Position numbers and translations under genes: made by a program. From contig OX637638.1 in assembly GCA_951802195.1 (NCBI GenBank), positions 496,001-560,000 of the forward strand: a stretch of 64,000 bases of DNA. Direction: 5' to 3'. How positions within the stretch are numbered: position 1 is the stretch's first letter; each line of letters opens with the position of its first letter. A model generated the notes under the pieces. That model ran no database searches. It had not been told where the DNA came from and saw only the letters and a program-made list of their open reading frames with translations. This DNA comes from Tausonia pullulans (taxonomy: Eukaryota > Basidiomycota > Tremellomycetes > Cystofilobasidiales > Mrakiaceae). Of the stretch, positions 1-8,633 are shown piece by piece.

Positions 1-3000
1 GTGCTGGCTTGGCGATGCTGAGACCGAACCGCTCGAGGACATCGTCCGCGTAGCGTCGCTGGGTCAGCGTGATGGTCTTCCTGACTCTGTCCCGCTTGAC
101 CTCCATCCCTAGCATCATCCCTCCGTCCAGCTGTCCTCGTTCGTCGATGACGAACTCCTCCTTGATCGCCTCCATGATCTCCTCGATATCGTCCTTGCTC
201 CCAGCAATCGCAAAGTCATCCACGTACTGGACAAGGAGGCGCCGTCGGCCGTCCTTCCACCCGACGTACAGGCAGTGGTCTGCCTCGATGTGGTGGAGAT
301 CGATGGTGTCGAAGAACTTGCTGGACCGGAGGTAGAAGGCGAGAGAGGCTTGCTTGAGGCCGTAGAGGGCCTTGAGGAGGTGAGCGACGAGCTTTTGCCC
401 GCTCCTCTCCCCCTTCATCTCGTACCCTTCCGGCTGGTCCATGTAGACCGTCTCGACGAGGGGTGCGGTGAGGAACGCAGTCTTGAAGTCGCCCTGGAGG
501 AGGTCGAGATCGTCGGTGGCGGCGATGGCAAAGAAGATGCGGAGGGTGTTCATGCGGGAGACGGGTGCGTACGTCTCCTCGTAGTCGATGCCTTCCCTCT
601 GTGAGTATCCCTTGGCTACCCATCTGGCCTTGAACTTGACGACCTGGCCGTCGCTGTCCTTCTTCAGCGCGTAGACCCATCTGCCGCCCACCGACTTCCT
701 GTCCGGCGGCGCGTCGACGAGCTCCCAGACTCCGTTCGATTCCATCGACTCCATCTCGTCGTCCATGGCTGCCTTCCAGTACTCGGCGTGAGGGCTCTCG
801 AGCGCGTCGTGGAAGGTCTTGGGGACTGTCGGTGGAGGGAGAGTGGGGAGAGGTCGTGGAGGGTGGTGATACGGCTTGGCAAGAGGCACGTACCCTGCAA
901 ACTCCTCGTAGGTAGAGGGCTGGTCCTCGACGGTGTGATGGGATGATGCTTGATGCTGGGGGAGTTTCCAATACTCTGCAGGTGGCTGCCTGCTGCGCTG
1001 CGGCCTCCCACTGGACGCTGGAGGTGCGACATCTTGTTGCCGCTGCCTCGGTTCCGCTGGCGCCGGTGCCATGTCGGAGGGAGCTTCGTGCTCCTGCTCC
1101 TCCTGCGAGCTGTGCTCCTGTGGCATCTTGTCATCTCCTCCTGTCTTCTCGCCTTCCCGCTTGTCCTCCCCCTTGTCGTCGACAACTGCCAGCGGCAGCT
1201 CTGCCTCCCCGGGCCCGTTCGATTTCTCGTCAAACGTGACGTTGCGGGAGAAGAGGATCCTCCTGTTTGGGTCTCCATAGACCTGGAGCCGATACGCCTT
1301 CTTGCCCTCGTCCTCCCCGTACCCGAGGAAGATGCACTTGATCGTCTTGGACTGATGCTTCTTGTGCGTTCTGTCGTGGGCGTACGCGATCGATCCGAAT
1401 ATGCGGAGGTGTGCAAGCGGAGGCTTCTCACCGTGGAGTGCCTCGTAGGGGGTCTTGCCGTCGAGGGCCGACGTGGGAGTGCGGTTGATGAGGTACGTCG
1501 CACAGTTCATCGCCTCGGCCCAGTACGATCCCCGGTTGACGAGGGTGTCGGAGTCATGCAGGAGGCAGGTGATCTTCTCCTCGATCGTCCGATTCCCCCG
1601 CTCGGCCTTGCCGTTCTGCTCGGGGGTGTCGGGGATGGTCGTCTGGTGGAGGATGCCGTGTTGGCGGAGGTACGTCTGGAATGCCTTTGACTTGTACTCT
1701 CCACCGTTGTCAGTCCTCAGTGTCTTGACTGACCTCCCTGTCGCCTTCTCCACCCTCTTGCTCCAGTCCACAAACGTCTGGTACGCCTCCGACTTCCTCT
1801 CGAGGGCGAAGGACCAGTGGTACTGGGTGGCATCGTCCCAGATGGTCATCATGTACGACCTGCTCTGGTGGGAGGGGACTGGCATGGGTCCTTGGAGGTC
1901 AGAGTGGACGAGGTCGAGGACCTGCTTGGCCTTGGTGGTAGAGGTCGGGAAGGGAGACCGGTGCTGCTTCCCTTGGAGACAAGGTACGCAGACTTGTTTG
2001 GCAAACTGCTGGATTTCGTCCTCGCTGACGTCGGGCAGAAGGTGGTCCTTGGCCAGGCGTTTCATGGCCGTCGGCGAGGCGTGGCCGAGTCTACGGTGGA
2101 GGATCGCGACCTGCTCCTTCTCGTCGAACTTGTATGCGGCGGCAGTGTCGCCCATCTTGGTGCGTCCTGCGGCGCGTCCTGCGGCGCGTCCTGCGGTGTG
2201 GATGTCGAGCTTCCAGAGATTCCTTCCCCAGCTGACTCCCTTCATGAACGTCTTCCCACCCTTCCTGAACTCACAGTGGTCCCCCCTGAAGACGACCTCG
2301 GCGCCACGCTTGGTGAGCTGGCCGACGGAGAGCAGGTTGGCAAAGTGGGGGATGTAGTAGACGTTGGAGATCCGGTAGGCGAGCTCGTTGCCGTTGATTC
2401 TGGTGGTGACGTGCATGTGGCCCCTGCCGACGGTGTTGACCGTCTGGTTGTCTGCTACCCTGATGGCAGTGACAAAGGGCTCAAAGTCAACGAGATCCGC
2501 GCGGTTGCTGGTGATGTGGTTGCTGCAACCGGTGTCTGCGATCCACGGCGTCTTGTTGGTGTTGGTGGCGACAGAGTGGGCCGACTGGGTGGGTCTGGCT
2601 CTTGCTCCACTCTGAGAGTGACCACCGGCCGCCCGGTGCTGGGGCAATGGCTCGCCGGCCAAGAGTCCCCAGGCGTCCGAAGCGTTCCAAGCGTCGCTGG
2701 ATGCCTTGCTGGCATTCCTTCCTCCCTCCTCCTTCCTTCTCCCGTGTTCCCTCCTCCTATCCCTTCTGCCTCCTTTCCCTTGGTGATCCTTCGGCTTGCC
2801 AACCATGCTGTAGCACTCTGCCTTGAAGTGCCCCTTCTTCCCGCACGCGTGGCAGACTGCCGTCGCCTTGTCGACCTTGAGGGCCGAGTCCTCGGTGGAG
2901 TGACTGGAGTGACTGCCGCCAGATCGAGAGGACTTGGTGCGGATGTGGGAGAGGAGCGAGGTGGTGACGAGCTTCGGTGTGAGCACCTTCTCGGATTCCT

Positions 3001-3553
3001 GGTACTGGAGGGAGACGACGTCTGCGAACGTCTCGAGGGATGGGGGAAGGCCAGAGAGGAACTGGAGGGCGAGCTGTTCGGGGTTCTTGATGACGTCCAT
3101 GTTGAGAGACTCTGCCTCTGCGACTAGCGTCTCGAACTCCTCGATGTAGGCCTGCGCTGACGAGCCTTCGTCCATCCGCAGGTCCCTCAGCTTCTTCTGC
3201 ACGATGAGCTTCCCTGCCGTGCCTTCGACCTTGTGGCTAGTCTTGAGGATATCCCATGCCTCCTTTGCTGTCTCGCACGCGGCGATCCGCAGGAGGTTAC
3301 CGTCCGAGACTGCCATCTGGATGCGGTGGAGGGCGAACTCGTTCCTCTCGTCCCATGTCGAGGCGGCGAGGGAGCCTGCTGCGTCTTCTGCAGTGGCGAC
3401 TGGCCTCGTCTCCGTGCCCAAGACGAGGGACTTGCACTTGCACTCCGAGAGCGCGATCTGCATGCGGATGGACCAGGTGGGGTAGTTGGATCCATCGAGC
3501 TTGTCGAGCTTGAAGAGTCGGAGGTGCTTCTCGGTGGCGAATGGCGACGACAT
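1..3553 (-). CDS. Copia Gag-Pol, family A, partial
   Basis: Amino-terminal part of the family A polyprotein, read from 3553 to the window edge. It covers the gag domain, the zinc knuckle (CHACGKKGHF), the protease (DTGCSNH) and integrase (LHRRLGH, RTDNGGEY), and ends in the reverse transcriptase region. What is visible is one open frame. Confidence 0.9.
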   Translation of the reverse strand, partial: MSSPFATEKHLRLFKLDKLDGSNYPTWSIRMQIALSECKCKSLVLGTETRPVATAEDAAGSLAASTWDERNEFALHRIQMAVSDGNLLRIAACETAKEAWDILKTSHKVEGTAGKLIVQKKLRDLRMDEGSSAQAYIEEFETLVAEAESLNMDVIKNPEQLALQFLSGLPPSLETFADVVSLQYQESEKVLTPKLVTTSLLSHIRTKSSRSGGSHSSHSTEDSALKVDKATAVCHACGKKGHFKAECYSMVGKPKDHQGKGGRRDRRREHGRRKEEGGRNASKASSDAWNASDAWGLLAGEPLPQHRAAGGHSQSGARARPTQSAHSVATNTNKTPWIADTGCSNHITSNRADLVDFEPFVTAIRVADNQTVNTVGRGHMHVTTRINGNELAYRISNVYYIPHFANLLSVGQLTKRGAEVVFRGDHCEFRKGGKTFMKGVSWGRNLWKLDIHTAGRAAGRAAGRTKMGDTAAAYKFDEKEQVAILHRRLGHASPTAMKRLAKDHLLPDVSEDEIQQFAKQVCVPCLQGKQHRSPFPTSTTKAKQVLDLVHSDLQGPMPVPSHQSRSYMMTIWDDATQYHWSFALERKSEAYQTFVDWSKRVEKATGRSVKTLRTDNGGEYKSKAFQTYLRQHGILHQTTIPDTPEQNGKAERGNRTIEEKITCLLHDSDTLVNRGSYWAEAMNCATYLINRTPTSALDGKTPYEALHGEKPPLAHLRIFGSIAYAHDRTHKKHQSKTIKCIFLGYGEDEGKKAYRLQVYGDPNRRILFSRNVTFDEKSNGPGEAELPLAVVDDKGEDKREGEKTGGDDKMPQEHSSQEEQEHEAPSDMAPAPAEPRQRQQDVAPPASSGRPQRSRQPPAEYWKLPQHQASSHHTVEDQPSTYEEFAGYVPLAKPYHHPPRPLPTLPPPTVPKTFHDALESPHAEYWKAAMDDEMESMESNGVWELVDAPPDRKSVGGRWVYALKKDSDGQVVKFKARWVAKGYSQREGIDYEETYAPVSRMNTLRIFFAIAATDDLDLLQGDFKTAFLTAPLVETVYMDQPEGYEMKGERSGQKLVAHLLKALYGLKQASLAFYLRSSKFFDTIDLHHIEADHCLYVGWKDGRRRLLVQYVDDFAIAGSKDDIEEIMEAIKEEFVIDERGQLDGGMMLGMEVKRDRVRKTITLTQRRYADDVLERFGLSIAKPA

Positions 3554-3580
3554 GGCGGTAGTGTAGCGTGTTGTTGCAAG

Positions 3581-3594
3581 TGGTGCTGATAACG
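3581..3594 (-). other. Primer-binding site, copia families A and B
   Basis: Directly after the LTR the minus strand reads CGTTATCAGCACCA. The same 14 bases follow the LTR at 8294-8307, 13007-13020, 20994-21007, 15571-15584 (B1) and 28900-28913 (B2). They are complementary to a tRNA anticodon stem-loop, UGGUGCU-G-AUAACG. This resembles eukaryotic tRNA-Ile if position 34 is read as inosine. The tRNA match rests on recalled tRNA sequence. Confidence 0.6.
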
Positions 3595-3920
3595 TGTTGC
3601 GATTAGCCTGCCAACGAGAGAGAGGGTCTGGTAGAGAACCTTCAGAACAAGTGATATAGGCAGTGGCTATGTAAGGAAAGGTACGAACCTGGTAGAGAAC
3701 CTTCAGAACAAGTGAAGGTTCACTGCCAGGAGAGAAGAAGCGTGGGCTTAAATAGTCTAGCTATGTGGCGAGAAATATTCTGACGCGGGTCTGGCACTCC
3801 GCGGGTCCAACAGTGCACGGGTCGGCACGACGCGGGTCCAGTGCTACGCGGGTCCAGCACTACACGGGTCCGGCGCCCCCGCGCGGCGCTCTCACGGCGC
3901 CACCACCACAATTTCCAACA
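3595..3920 (-). repeat. Family A LTR, shared by copies 1 and 2
   Basis: 326-bp LTR with TG..CA ends on the minus strand and identical, as read by eye, to those at 8308-8633 and 13021-13346. It contains two copies of a motif beginning GGTAGAGAACCTTCAGAAC. The Gag-Pol stop codon falls inside it. Confidence 0.95.
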
Positions 3921-6900
3921 CTCCCACTCGACGTGACGAGCGCAGCGCCGAGCCCTTCCTCCGCACTGTCCAGCCCAACCCCGAGCCCACCTCTGAATCT
4001 CTCCAGCTTCTCCCAGCCCAAAGGCTTGGTGAGAATGTCTGCGAGCATCGAGTCCGTCGGGCAGTAGCGGAGCGAGATGGTGCCTGACTGGTGGAGTTCG
4101 CGTCCGTACTTGTACGCGACGTCGATGTGCTTTGTCCGTTCCGAGTGGTTGCCGTTCTTCGTCGTCTCGATCGCCCCTTGGTTGTCGACGTGGACGGGGA
4201 TCGGGTCGTCGACGATGTAGCCGATCTGCTGCAGGAGCTTGGAGACCCAGACAACGTTTTGACAGGCTTGAGACAAAGCGACGTACTCTGACTCGTGCGA
4301 GGACCTGCTGATTGCCTTCTGCCTGCGACTGACCCACACGACGGTGCTGCCATAGACCTTGATGGCGAATCCAGTCGTGGAGCGGCGCGTTTCGTGGTCG
4401 CCTGCGTAGTCCGAGTCGGTCCAAACCTCGACGAGCGGCGAGTCGGGATGTCCTCCCAGCGTGAGTCCGTGGGAGCGGGTGCGAGCGACATAGCGCAGGA
4501 TGCGCTTGACGGCTGCCCAATGGATGGCCTTGGGGTCGTGGCTGAACCGGCTGACGACTCCCACTGAATAGGCCAGGTCTGGACGTGTACAGACCATGAG
4601 GTACATGAGGGAGCCGACTGCTTGGAGGTACATCGACCTGTCTGCTCCCCGCATGTCCTCGGACGTGGACCCCTCGCTGATGGCAAGCTGCTTGTGCTCG
4701 TCCATGGGCGTCCGTGCTGGCTTGGCGATGCTGAGACCGAACCGCTCGAGGACATCGTCCGCGTAGCGTCGCTGGGTCAGCGTGATGGTCTTCCTGACTC
4801 TGTCCCGCTTGACCTCCATCCCTAGCATCATCCCTCCGTCCAGCTGTCCTCGTTCGTCGATGACGAACTCCTCCTTGATCGCCTCCATGATCTCCTCGAT
4901 ATCGTCCTTGCTCCCAGCAATCGCAAAGTCATCCACGTACTGGACAAGGAGGCGCCGTCGGCCGTCCTTCCACCCGACGTACAGGCAGTGGTCTGCCTCG
5001 ATGTGGTGGAGATCGATGGTGTCGAAGAACTTGCTGGACCGGAGGTAGAAGGCGAGAGAGGCTTGCTTGAGGCCGTAGAGGGCCTTGAGGAGGTGAGCGA
5101 CGAGCTTTTGCCCGCTCCTCTCCCCCTTCATCTCGTACCCTTCCGGCTGGTCCATGTAGACCGTCTCGACGAGGGGTGCGGTGAGGAACGCAGTCTTGAA
5201 GTCGCCCTGGAGGAGGTCGAGATCGTCGGTGGCGGCGATGGCAAAGAAGATGCGGAGGGTGTTCATGCGGGAGACGGGTGCGTACGTCTCCTCGTAGTCG
5301 ATGCCTTCCCTCTGTGAGTATCCCTTGGCTACCCATCTGGCCTTGAACTTGACGACCTGGCCGTCGCTGTCCTTCTTCAGCGCGTAGACCCATCTGCCGC
5401 CCACCGACTTCCTGTCCGGCGGCGCGTCGACGAGCTCCCAGACTCCGTTCGATTCCATCGACTCCATCTCGTCGTCCATGGCTGCCTTCCAGTACTCGGC
5501 GTGAGGGCTCTCGAGCGCGTCGTGGAAGGTCTTGGGGACTGTCGGTGGAGGGAGAGTGGGGAGAGGTCGTGGAGGGTGGTGATACGGCTTGGCAAGAGGC
5601 ACGTACCCTGCAAACTCCTCGTAGGTAGAGGGCTGGTCCTCGACGGTGTGATGGGATGATGCTTGATGCTGGGGGAGTTTCCAATACTCTGCAGGTGGCT
5701 GCCTGCTGCGCTGCGGCCTCCCACTGGACGCTGGAGGTGCGACATCTTGTTGCCGCTGCCTCGGTTCCGCTGGCGCCGGTGCCATGTCGGAGGGAGCTTC
5801 GTGCTCCTGCTCCTCCTGCGAGCTGTGCTCCTGTGGCATCTTGTCATCTCCTCCTGTCTTCTCGCCTTCCCGCTTGTCCTCCCCCTTGTCGTCGACAACT
5901 GCCAGCGGCAGCTCTGCCTCCCCGGGCCCGTTCGATTTCTCGTCAAACGTGACGTTGCGGGAGAAGAGGATCCTCCTGTTTGGGTCTCCATAGACCTGGA
6001 GCCGATACGCCTTCTTGCCCTCGTCCTCCCCGTACCCGAGGAAGATGCACTTGATCGTCTTGGACTGATGCTTCTTGTGCGTTCTGTCGTGGGCGTACGC
6101 GATCGATCCGAATATGCGGAGGTGTGCAAGCGGAGGCTTCTCACCGTGGAGTGCCTCGTAGGGGGTCTTGCCGTCGAGGGCCGACGTGGGAGTGCGGTTG
6201 ATGAGGTACGTCGCACAGTTCATCGCCTCGGCCCAGTACGATCCCCGGTTGACGAGGGTGTCGGAGTCATGCAGGAGGCAGGTGATCTTCTCCTCGATCG
6301 TCCGATTCCCCCGCTCGGCCTTGCCGTTCTGCTCGGGGGTGTCGGGGATGGTCGTCTGGTGGAGGATGCCGTGTTGGCGGAGGTACGTCTGGAATGCCTT
6401 TGACTTGTACTCTCCACCGTTGTCAGTCCTCAGTGTCTTGACTGACCTCCCTGTCGCCTTCTCCACCCTCTTGCTCCAGTCCACAAACGTCTGGTACGCC
6501 TCCGACTTCCTCTCGAGGGCGAAGGACCAGTGGTACTGGGTGGCATCGTCCCAGATGGTCATCATGTACGACCTGCTCTGGTGGGAGGGGACTGGCATGG
6601 GTCCTTGGAGGTCAGAGTGGACGAGGTCGAGGACCTGCTTGGCCTTGGTGGTAGAGGTCGGGAAGGGAGACCGGTGCTGCTTCCCTTGGAGACAAGGTAC
6701 GCAGACTTGTTTGGCAAACTGCTGGATTTCGTCCTCGCTGACGTCGGGCAGAAGGTGGTCCTTGGCCAGGCGTTTCATGGCCGTCGGCGAGGCGTGGCCG
6801 AGTCTACGGTGGAGGATCGCGACCTGCTCCTTCTCGTCGAACTTGTATGCGGCGGCAGTGTCGCCCATCTTGGTGCGTCCTGCGGCGCGTCCTGCGGCGC

Positions 6901-8266
6901 GTCCTGCGGTGTGGATGTCGAGCTTCCAGAGATTCCTTCCCCAGCTGACTCCCTTCATGAACGTCTTCCCACCCTTCCTGAACTCACAGTGGTCCCCCCT
7001 GAAGACGACCTCGGCGCCACGCTTGGTGAGCTGGCCGACGGAGAGCAGGTTGGCAAAGTGGGGGATGTAGTAGACGTTGGAGATCCGGTAGGCGAGCTCG
7101 TTGCCGTTGATTCTGGTGGTGACGTGCATGTGGCCCCTGCCGACGGTGTTGACCGTCTGGTTGTCTGCTACCCTGATGGCAGTGACAAAGGGCTCAAAGT
7201 CAACGAGATCCGCGCGGTTGCTGGTGATGTGGTTGCTGCAACCGGTGTCTGCGATCCACGGCGTCTTGTTGGTGTTGGTGGCGACAGAGTGGGCCGACTG
7301 GGTGGGTCTGGCTCTTGCTCCACTCTGAGAGTGACCACCGGCCGCCCGGTGCTGGGGCAATGGCTCGCCGGCCAAGAGTCCCCAGGCGTCCGAAGCGTTC
7401 CAAGCGTCGCTGGATGCCTTGCTGGCATTCCTTCCTCCCTCCTCCTTCCTTCTCCCGTGTTCCCTCCTCCTATCCCTTCTGCCTCCTTTCCCTTGGTGAT
7501 CCTTCGGCTTGCCAACCATGCTGTAGCACTCTGCCTTGAAGTGCCCCTTCTTCCCGCACGCGTGGCAGACTGCCGTCGCCTTGTCGACCTTGAGGGCCGA
7601 GTCCTCGGTGGAGTGACTGGAGTGACTGCCGCCAGATCGAGAGGACTTGGTGCGGATGTGGGAGAGGAGCGAGGTGGTGACGAGCTTCGGTGTGAGCACC
7701 TTCTCGGATTCCTGGTACTGGAGGGAGACGACGTCTGCGAACGTCTCGAGGGATGGGGGAAGGCCAGAGAGGAACTGGAGGGCGAGCTGTTCGGGGTTCT
7801 TGATGACGTCCATGTTGAGAGACTCTGCCTCTGCGACTAGCGTCTCGAACTCCTCGATGTAGGCCTGCGCTGACGAGCCTTCGTCCATCCGCAGGTCCCT
7901 CAGCTTCTTCTGCACGATGAGCTTCCCTGCCGTGCCTTCGACCTTGTGGCTAGTCTTGAGGATATCCCATGCCTCCTTTGCTGTCTCGCACGCGGCGATC
8001 CGCAGGAGGTTACCGTCCGAGACTGCCATCTGGATGCGGTGGAGGGCGAACTCGTTCCTCTCGTCCCATGTCGAGGCGGCGAGGGAGCCTGCTGCGTCTT
8101 CTGCAGTGGCGACTGGCCTCGTCTCCGTGCCCAAGACGAGGGACTTGCACTTGCACTCCGAGAGCGCGATCTGCATGCGGATGGACCAGGTGGGGTAGTT
8201 GGATCCATCGAGCTTGTCGAGCTTGAAGAGTCGGAGGTGCTTCTCGGTGGCGAATGGCGACGACAT
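3860..8266 (-). CDS. Copia Gag-Pol polyprotein, family A (copy 2), 1,468 aa
   Basis: One uninterrupted frame of typical Ty1/copia length. Order: UBN2-type gag (about 1-220), CCHC knuckle (about 234-247), aspartic protease (about 338-345), integrase zinc finger and core (about 480-760), a P/E/Q-rich linker, reverse transcriptase with YVDD, and RNase H with TDSDYAGD. The last residues are encoded inside the 3' LTR. The element needs a half-tRNA primer (see the primer-binding site). The frame looks whole; activity is not shown by sequence. Confidence 0.92.
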   Translation of the reverse strand: MSSPFATEKHLRLFKLDKLDGSNYPTWSIRMQIALSECKCKSLVLGTETRPVATAEDAAGSLAASTWDERNEFALHRIQMAVSDGNLLRIAACETAKEAWDILKTSHKVEGTAGKLIVQKKLRDLRMDEGSSAQAYIEEFETLVAEAESLNMDVIKNPEQLALQFLSGLPPSLETFADVVSLQYQESEKVLTPKLVTTSLLSHIRTKSSRSGGSHSSHSTEDSALKVDKATAVCHACGKKGHFKAECYSMVGKPKDHQGKGGRRDRRREHGRRKEEGGRNASKASSDAWNASDAWGLLAGEPLPQHRAAGGHSQSGARARPTQSAHSVATNTNKTPWIADTGCSNHITSNRADLVDFEPFVTAIRVADNQTVNTVGRGHMHVTTRINGNELAYRISNVYYIPHFANLLSVGQLTKRGAEVVFRGDHCEFRKGGKTFMKGVSWGRNLWKLDIHTAGRAAGRAAGRTKMGDTAAAYKFDEKEQVAILHRRLGHASPTAMKRLAKDHLLPDVSEDEIQQFAKQVCVPCLQGKQHRSPFPTSTTKAKQVLDLVHSDLQGPMPVPSHQSRSYMMTIWDDATQYHWSFALERKSEAYQTFVDWSKRVEKATGRSVKTLRTDNGGEYKSKAFQTYLRQHGILHQTTIPDTPEQNGKAERGNRTIEEKITCLLHDSDTLVNRGSYWAEAMNCATYLINRTPTSALDGKTPYEALHGEKPPLAHLRIFGSIAYAHDRTHKKHQSKTIKCIFLGYGEDEGKKAYRLQVYGDPNRRILFSRNVTFDEKSNGPGEAELPLAVVDDKGEDKREGEKTGGDDKMPQEHSSQEEQEHEAPSDMAPAPAEPRQRQQDVAPPASSGRPQRSRQPPAEYWKLPQHQASSHHTVEDQPSTYEEFAGYVPLAKPYHHPPRPLPTLPPPTVPKTFHDALESPHAEYWKAAMDDEMESMESNGVWELVDAPPDRKSVGGRWVYALKKDSDGQVVKFKARWVAKGYSQREGIDYEETYAPVSRMNTLRIFFAIAATDDLDLLQGDFKTAFLTAPLVETVYMDQPEGYEMKGERSGQKLVAHLLKALYGLKQASLAFYLRSSKFFDTIDLHHIEADHCLYVGWKDGRRRLLVQYVDDFAIAGSKDDIEEIMEAIKEEFVIDERGQLDGGMMLGMEVKRDRVRKTITLTQRRYADDVLERFGLSIAKPARTPMDEHKQLAISEGSTSEDMRGADRSMYLQAVGSLMYLMVCTRPDLAYSVGVVSRFSHDPKAIHWAAVKRILRYVARTRSHGLTLGGHPDSPLVEVWTDSDYAGDHETRRSTTGFAIKVYGSTVVWVSRRQKAISRSSHESEYVALSQACQNVVWVSKLLQQIGYIVDDPIPVHVDNQGAIETTKNGNHSERTKHIDVAYKYGRELHQSGTISLRYCPTDSMLADILTKPLGWEKLERFRGGLGVGLDSAEEGLGAALVTSSGSVGNCGGGAVRAPRGGAGPV

Positions 8267-8307
8267 GGCGGTAGTGTAGCGTGTTGTTGCAAGTGGTGCT
8301 GATAACG

Positions 8308-8633
8308 TGTTGCGATTAGCCTGCCAACGAGAGAGAGGGTCTGGTAGAGAACCTTCAGAACAAGTGATATAGGCAGTGGCTATGTAAGGAAAGGTACGAA
8401 CCTGGTAGAGAACCTTCAGAACAAGTGAAGGTTCACTGCCAGGAGAGAAGAAGCGTGGGCTTAAATAGTCTAGCTATGTGGCGAGAAATATTCTGACGCG
8501 GGTCTGGCACTCCGCGGGTCCAACAGTGCACGGGTCGGCACGACGCGGGTCCAGTGCTACGCGGGTCCAGCACTACACGGGTCCGGCGCCCCCGCGCGGC
8601 GCTCTCACGGCGCCACCACCACAATTTCCAACA
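8308..8633 (-). repeat. Family A LTR, shared by copies 2 and 3
   Basis: Second LTR of the array. It lies one 4,713-bp period from its neighbours and has the same TG..CA edges. Confidence 0.95.

Larger units (their letters stand above)
1..3594 (-). mobile_element. Copia family A, array copy 1 (cut by window edge)
   Basis: Left-most visible unit of a head-to-tail Ty1/copia array on the minus strand. Its Gag-Pol frame starts at 3553 and runs off the window at position 1. The visible part repeats the next unit with a shift of exactly 4,713 bp. Parts in reading order are gag with a CCHC zinc knuckle, aspartic protease, integrase and the start of reverse transcriptase. Integrase before reverse transcriptase is the Ty1/copia order. 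It shares the LTR at 3595-3920 with copy 2. It looks very young. Confidence 0.93.
3595..8633 (-). mobile_element. Copia family A, array copy 2
   Basis: Complete unit bounded by two 326-bp LTRs (3595-3920 and 8308-8633), each shared with the neighbouring copy. The LTRs read TGTTGG...CAACA on the minus strand. The single long Gag-Pol frame looks whole. The primer-binding site (8294-8307) directly follows the upstream LTR. A purine-rich tract (3921-3932 on the plus strand, complement GTCGAGTGGGAG) precedes the downstream LTR. I saw no difference from copy 3, so it is probably recent, or an assembly duplication. Confidence 0.95.

Noticed and set aside
216-1503. Long minus-strand frames of 251 and 279 residues, repeated with the array
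   Set aside because: Out-of-frame readings of the copia polyprotein; Arg/Ser/Pro-rich without domain signals.
1817-3127. 436-residue plus-strand open frame (repeated at 6530 and 11243, with a 429-residue version at 19251)
   Set aside because: Antisense shadow of the copia Gag-Pol frame. It is open because of GC-rich codon structure and has no recognisable domain.
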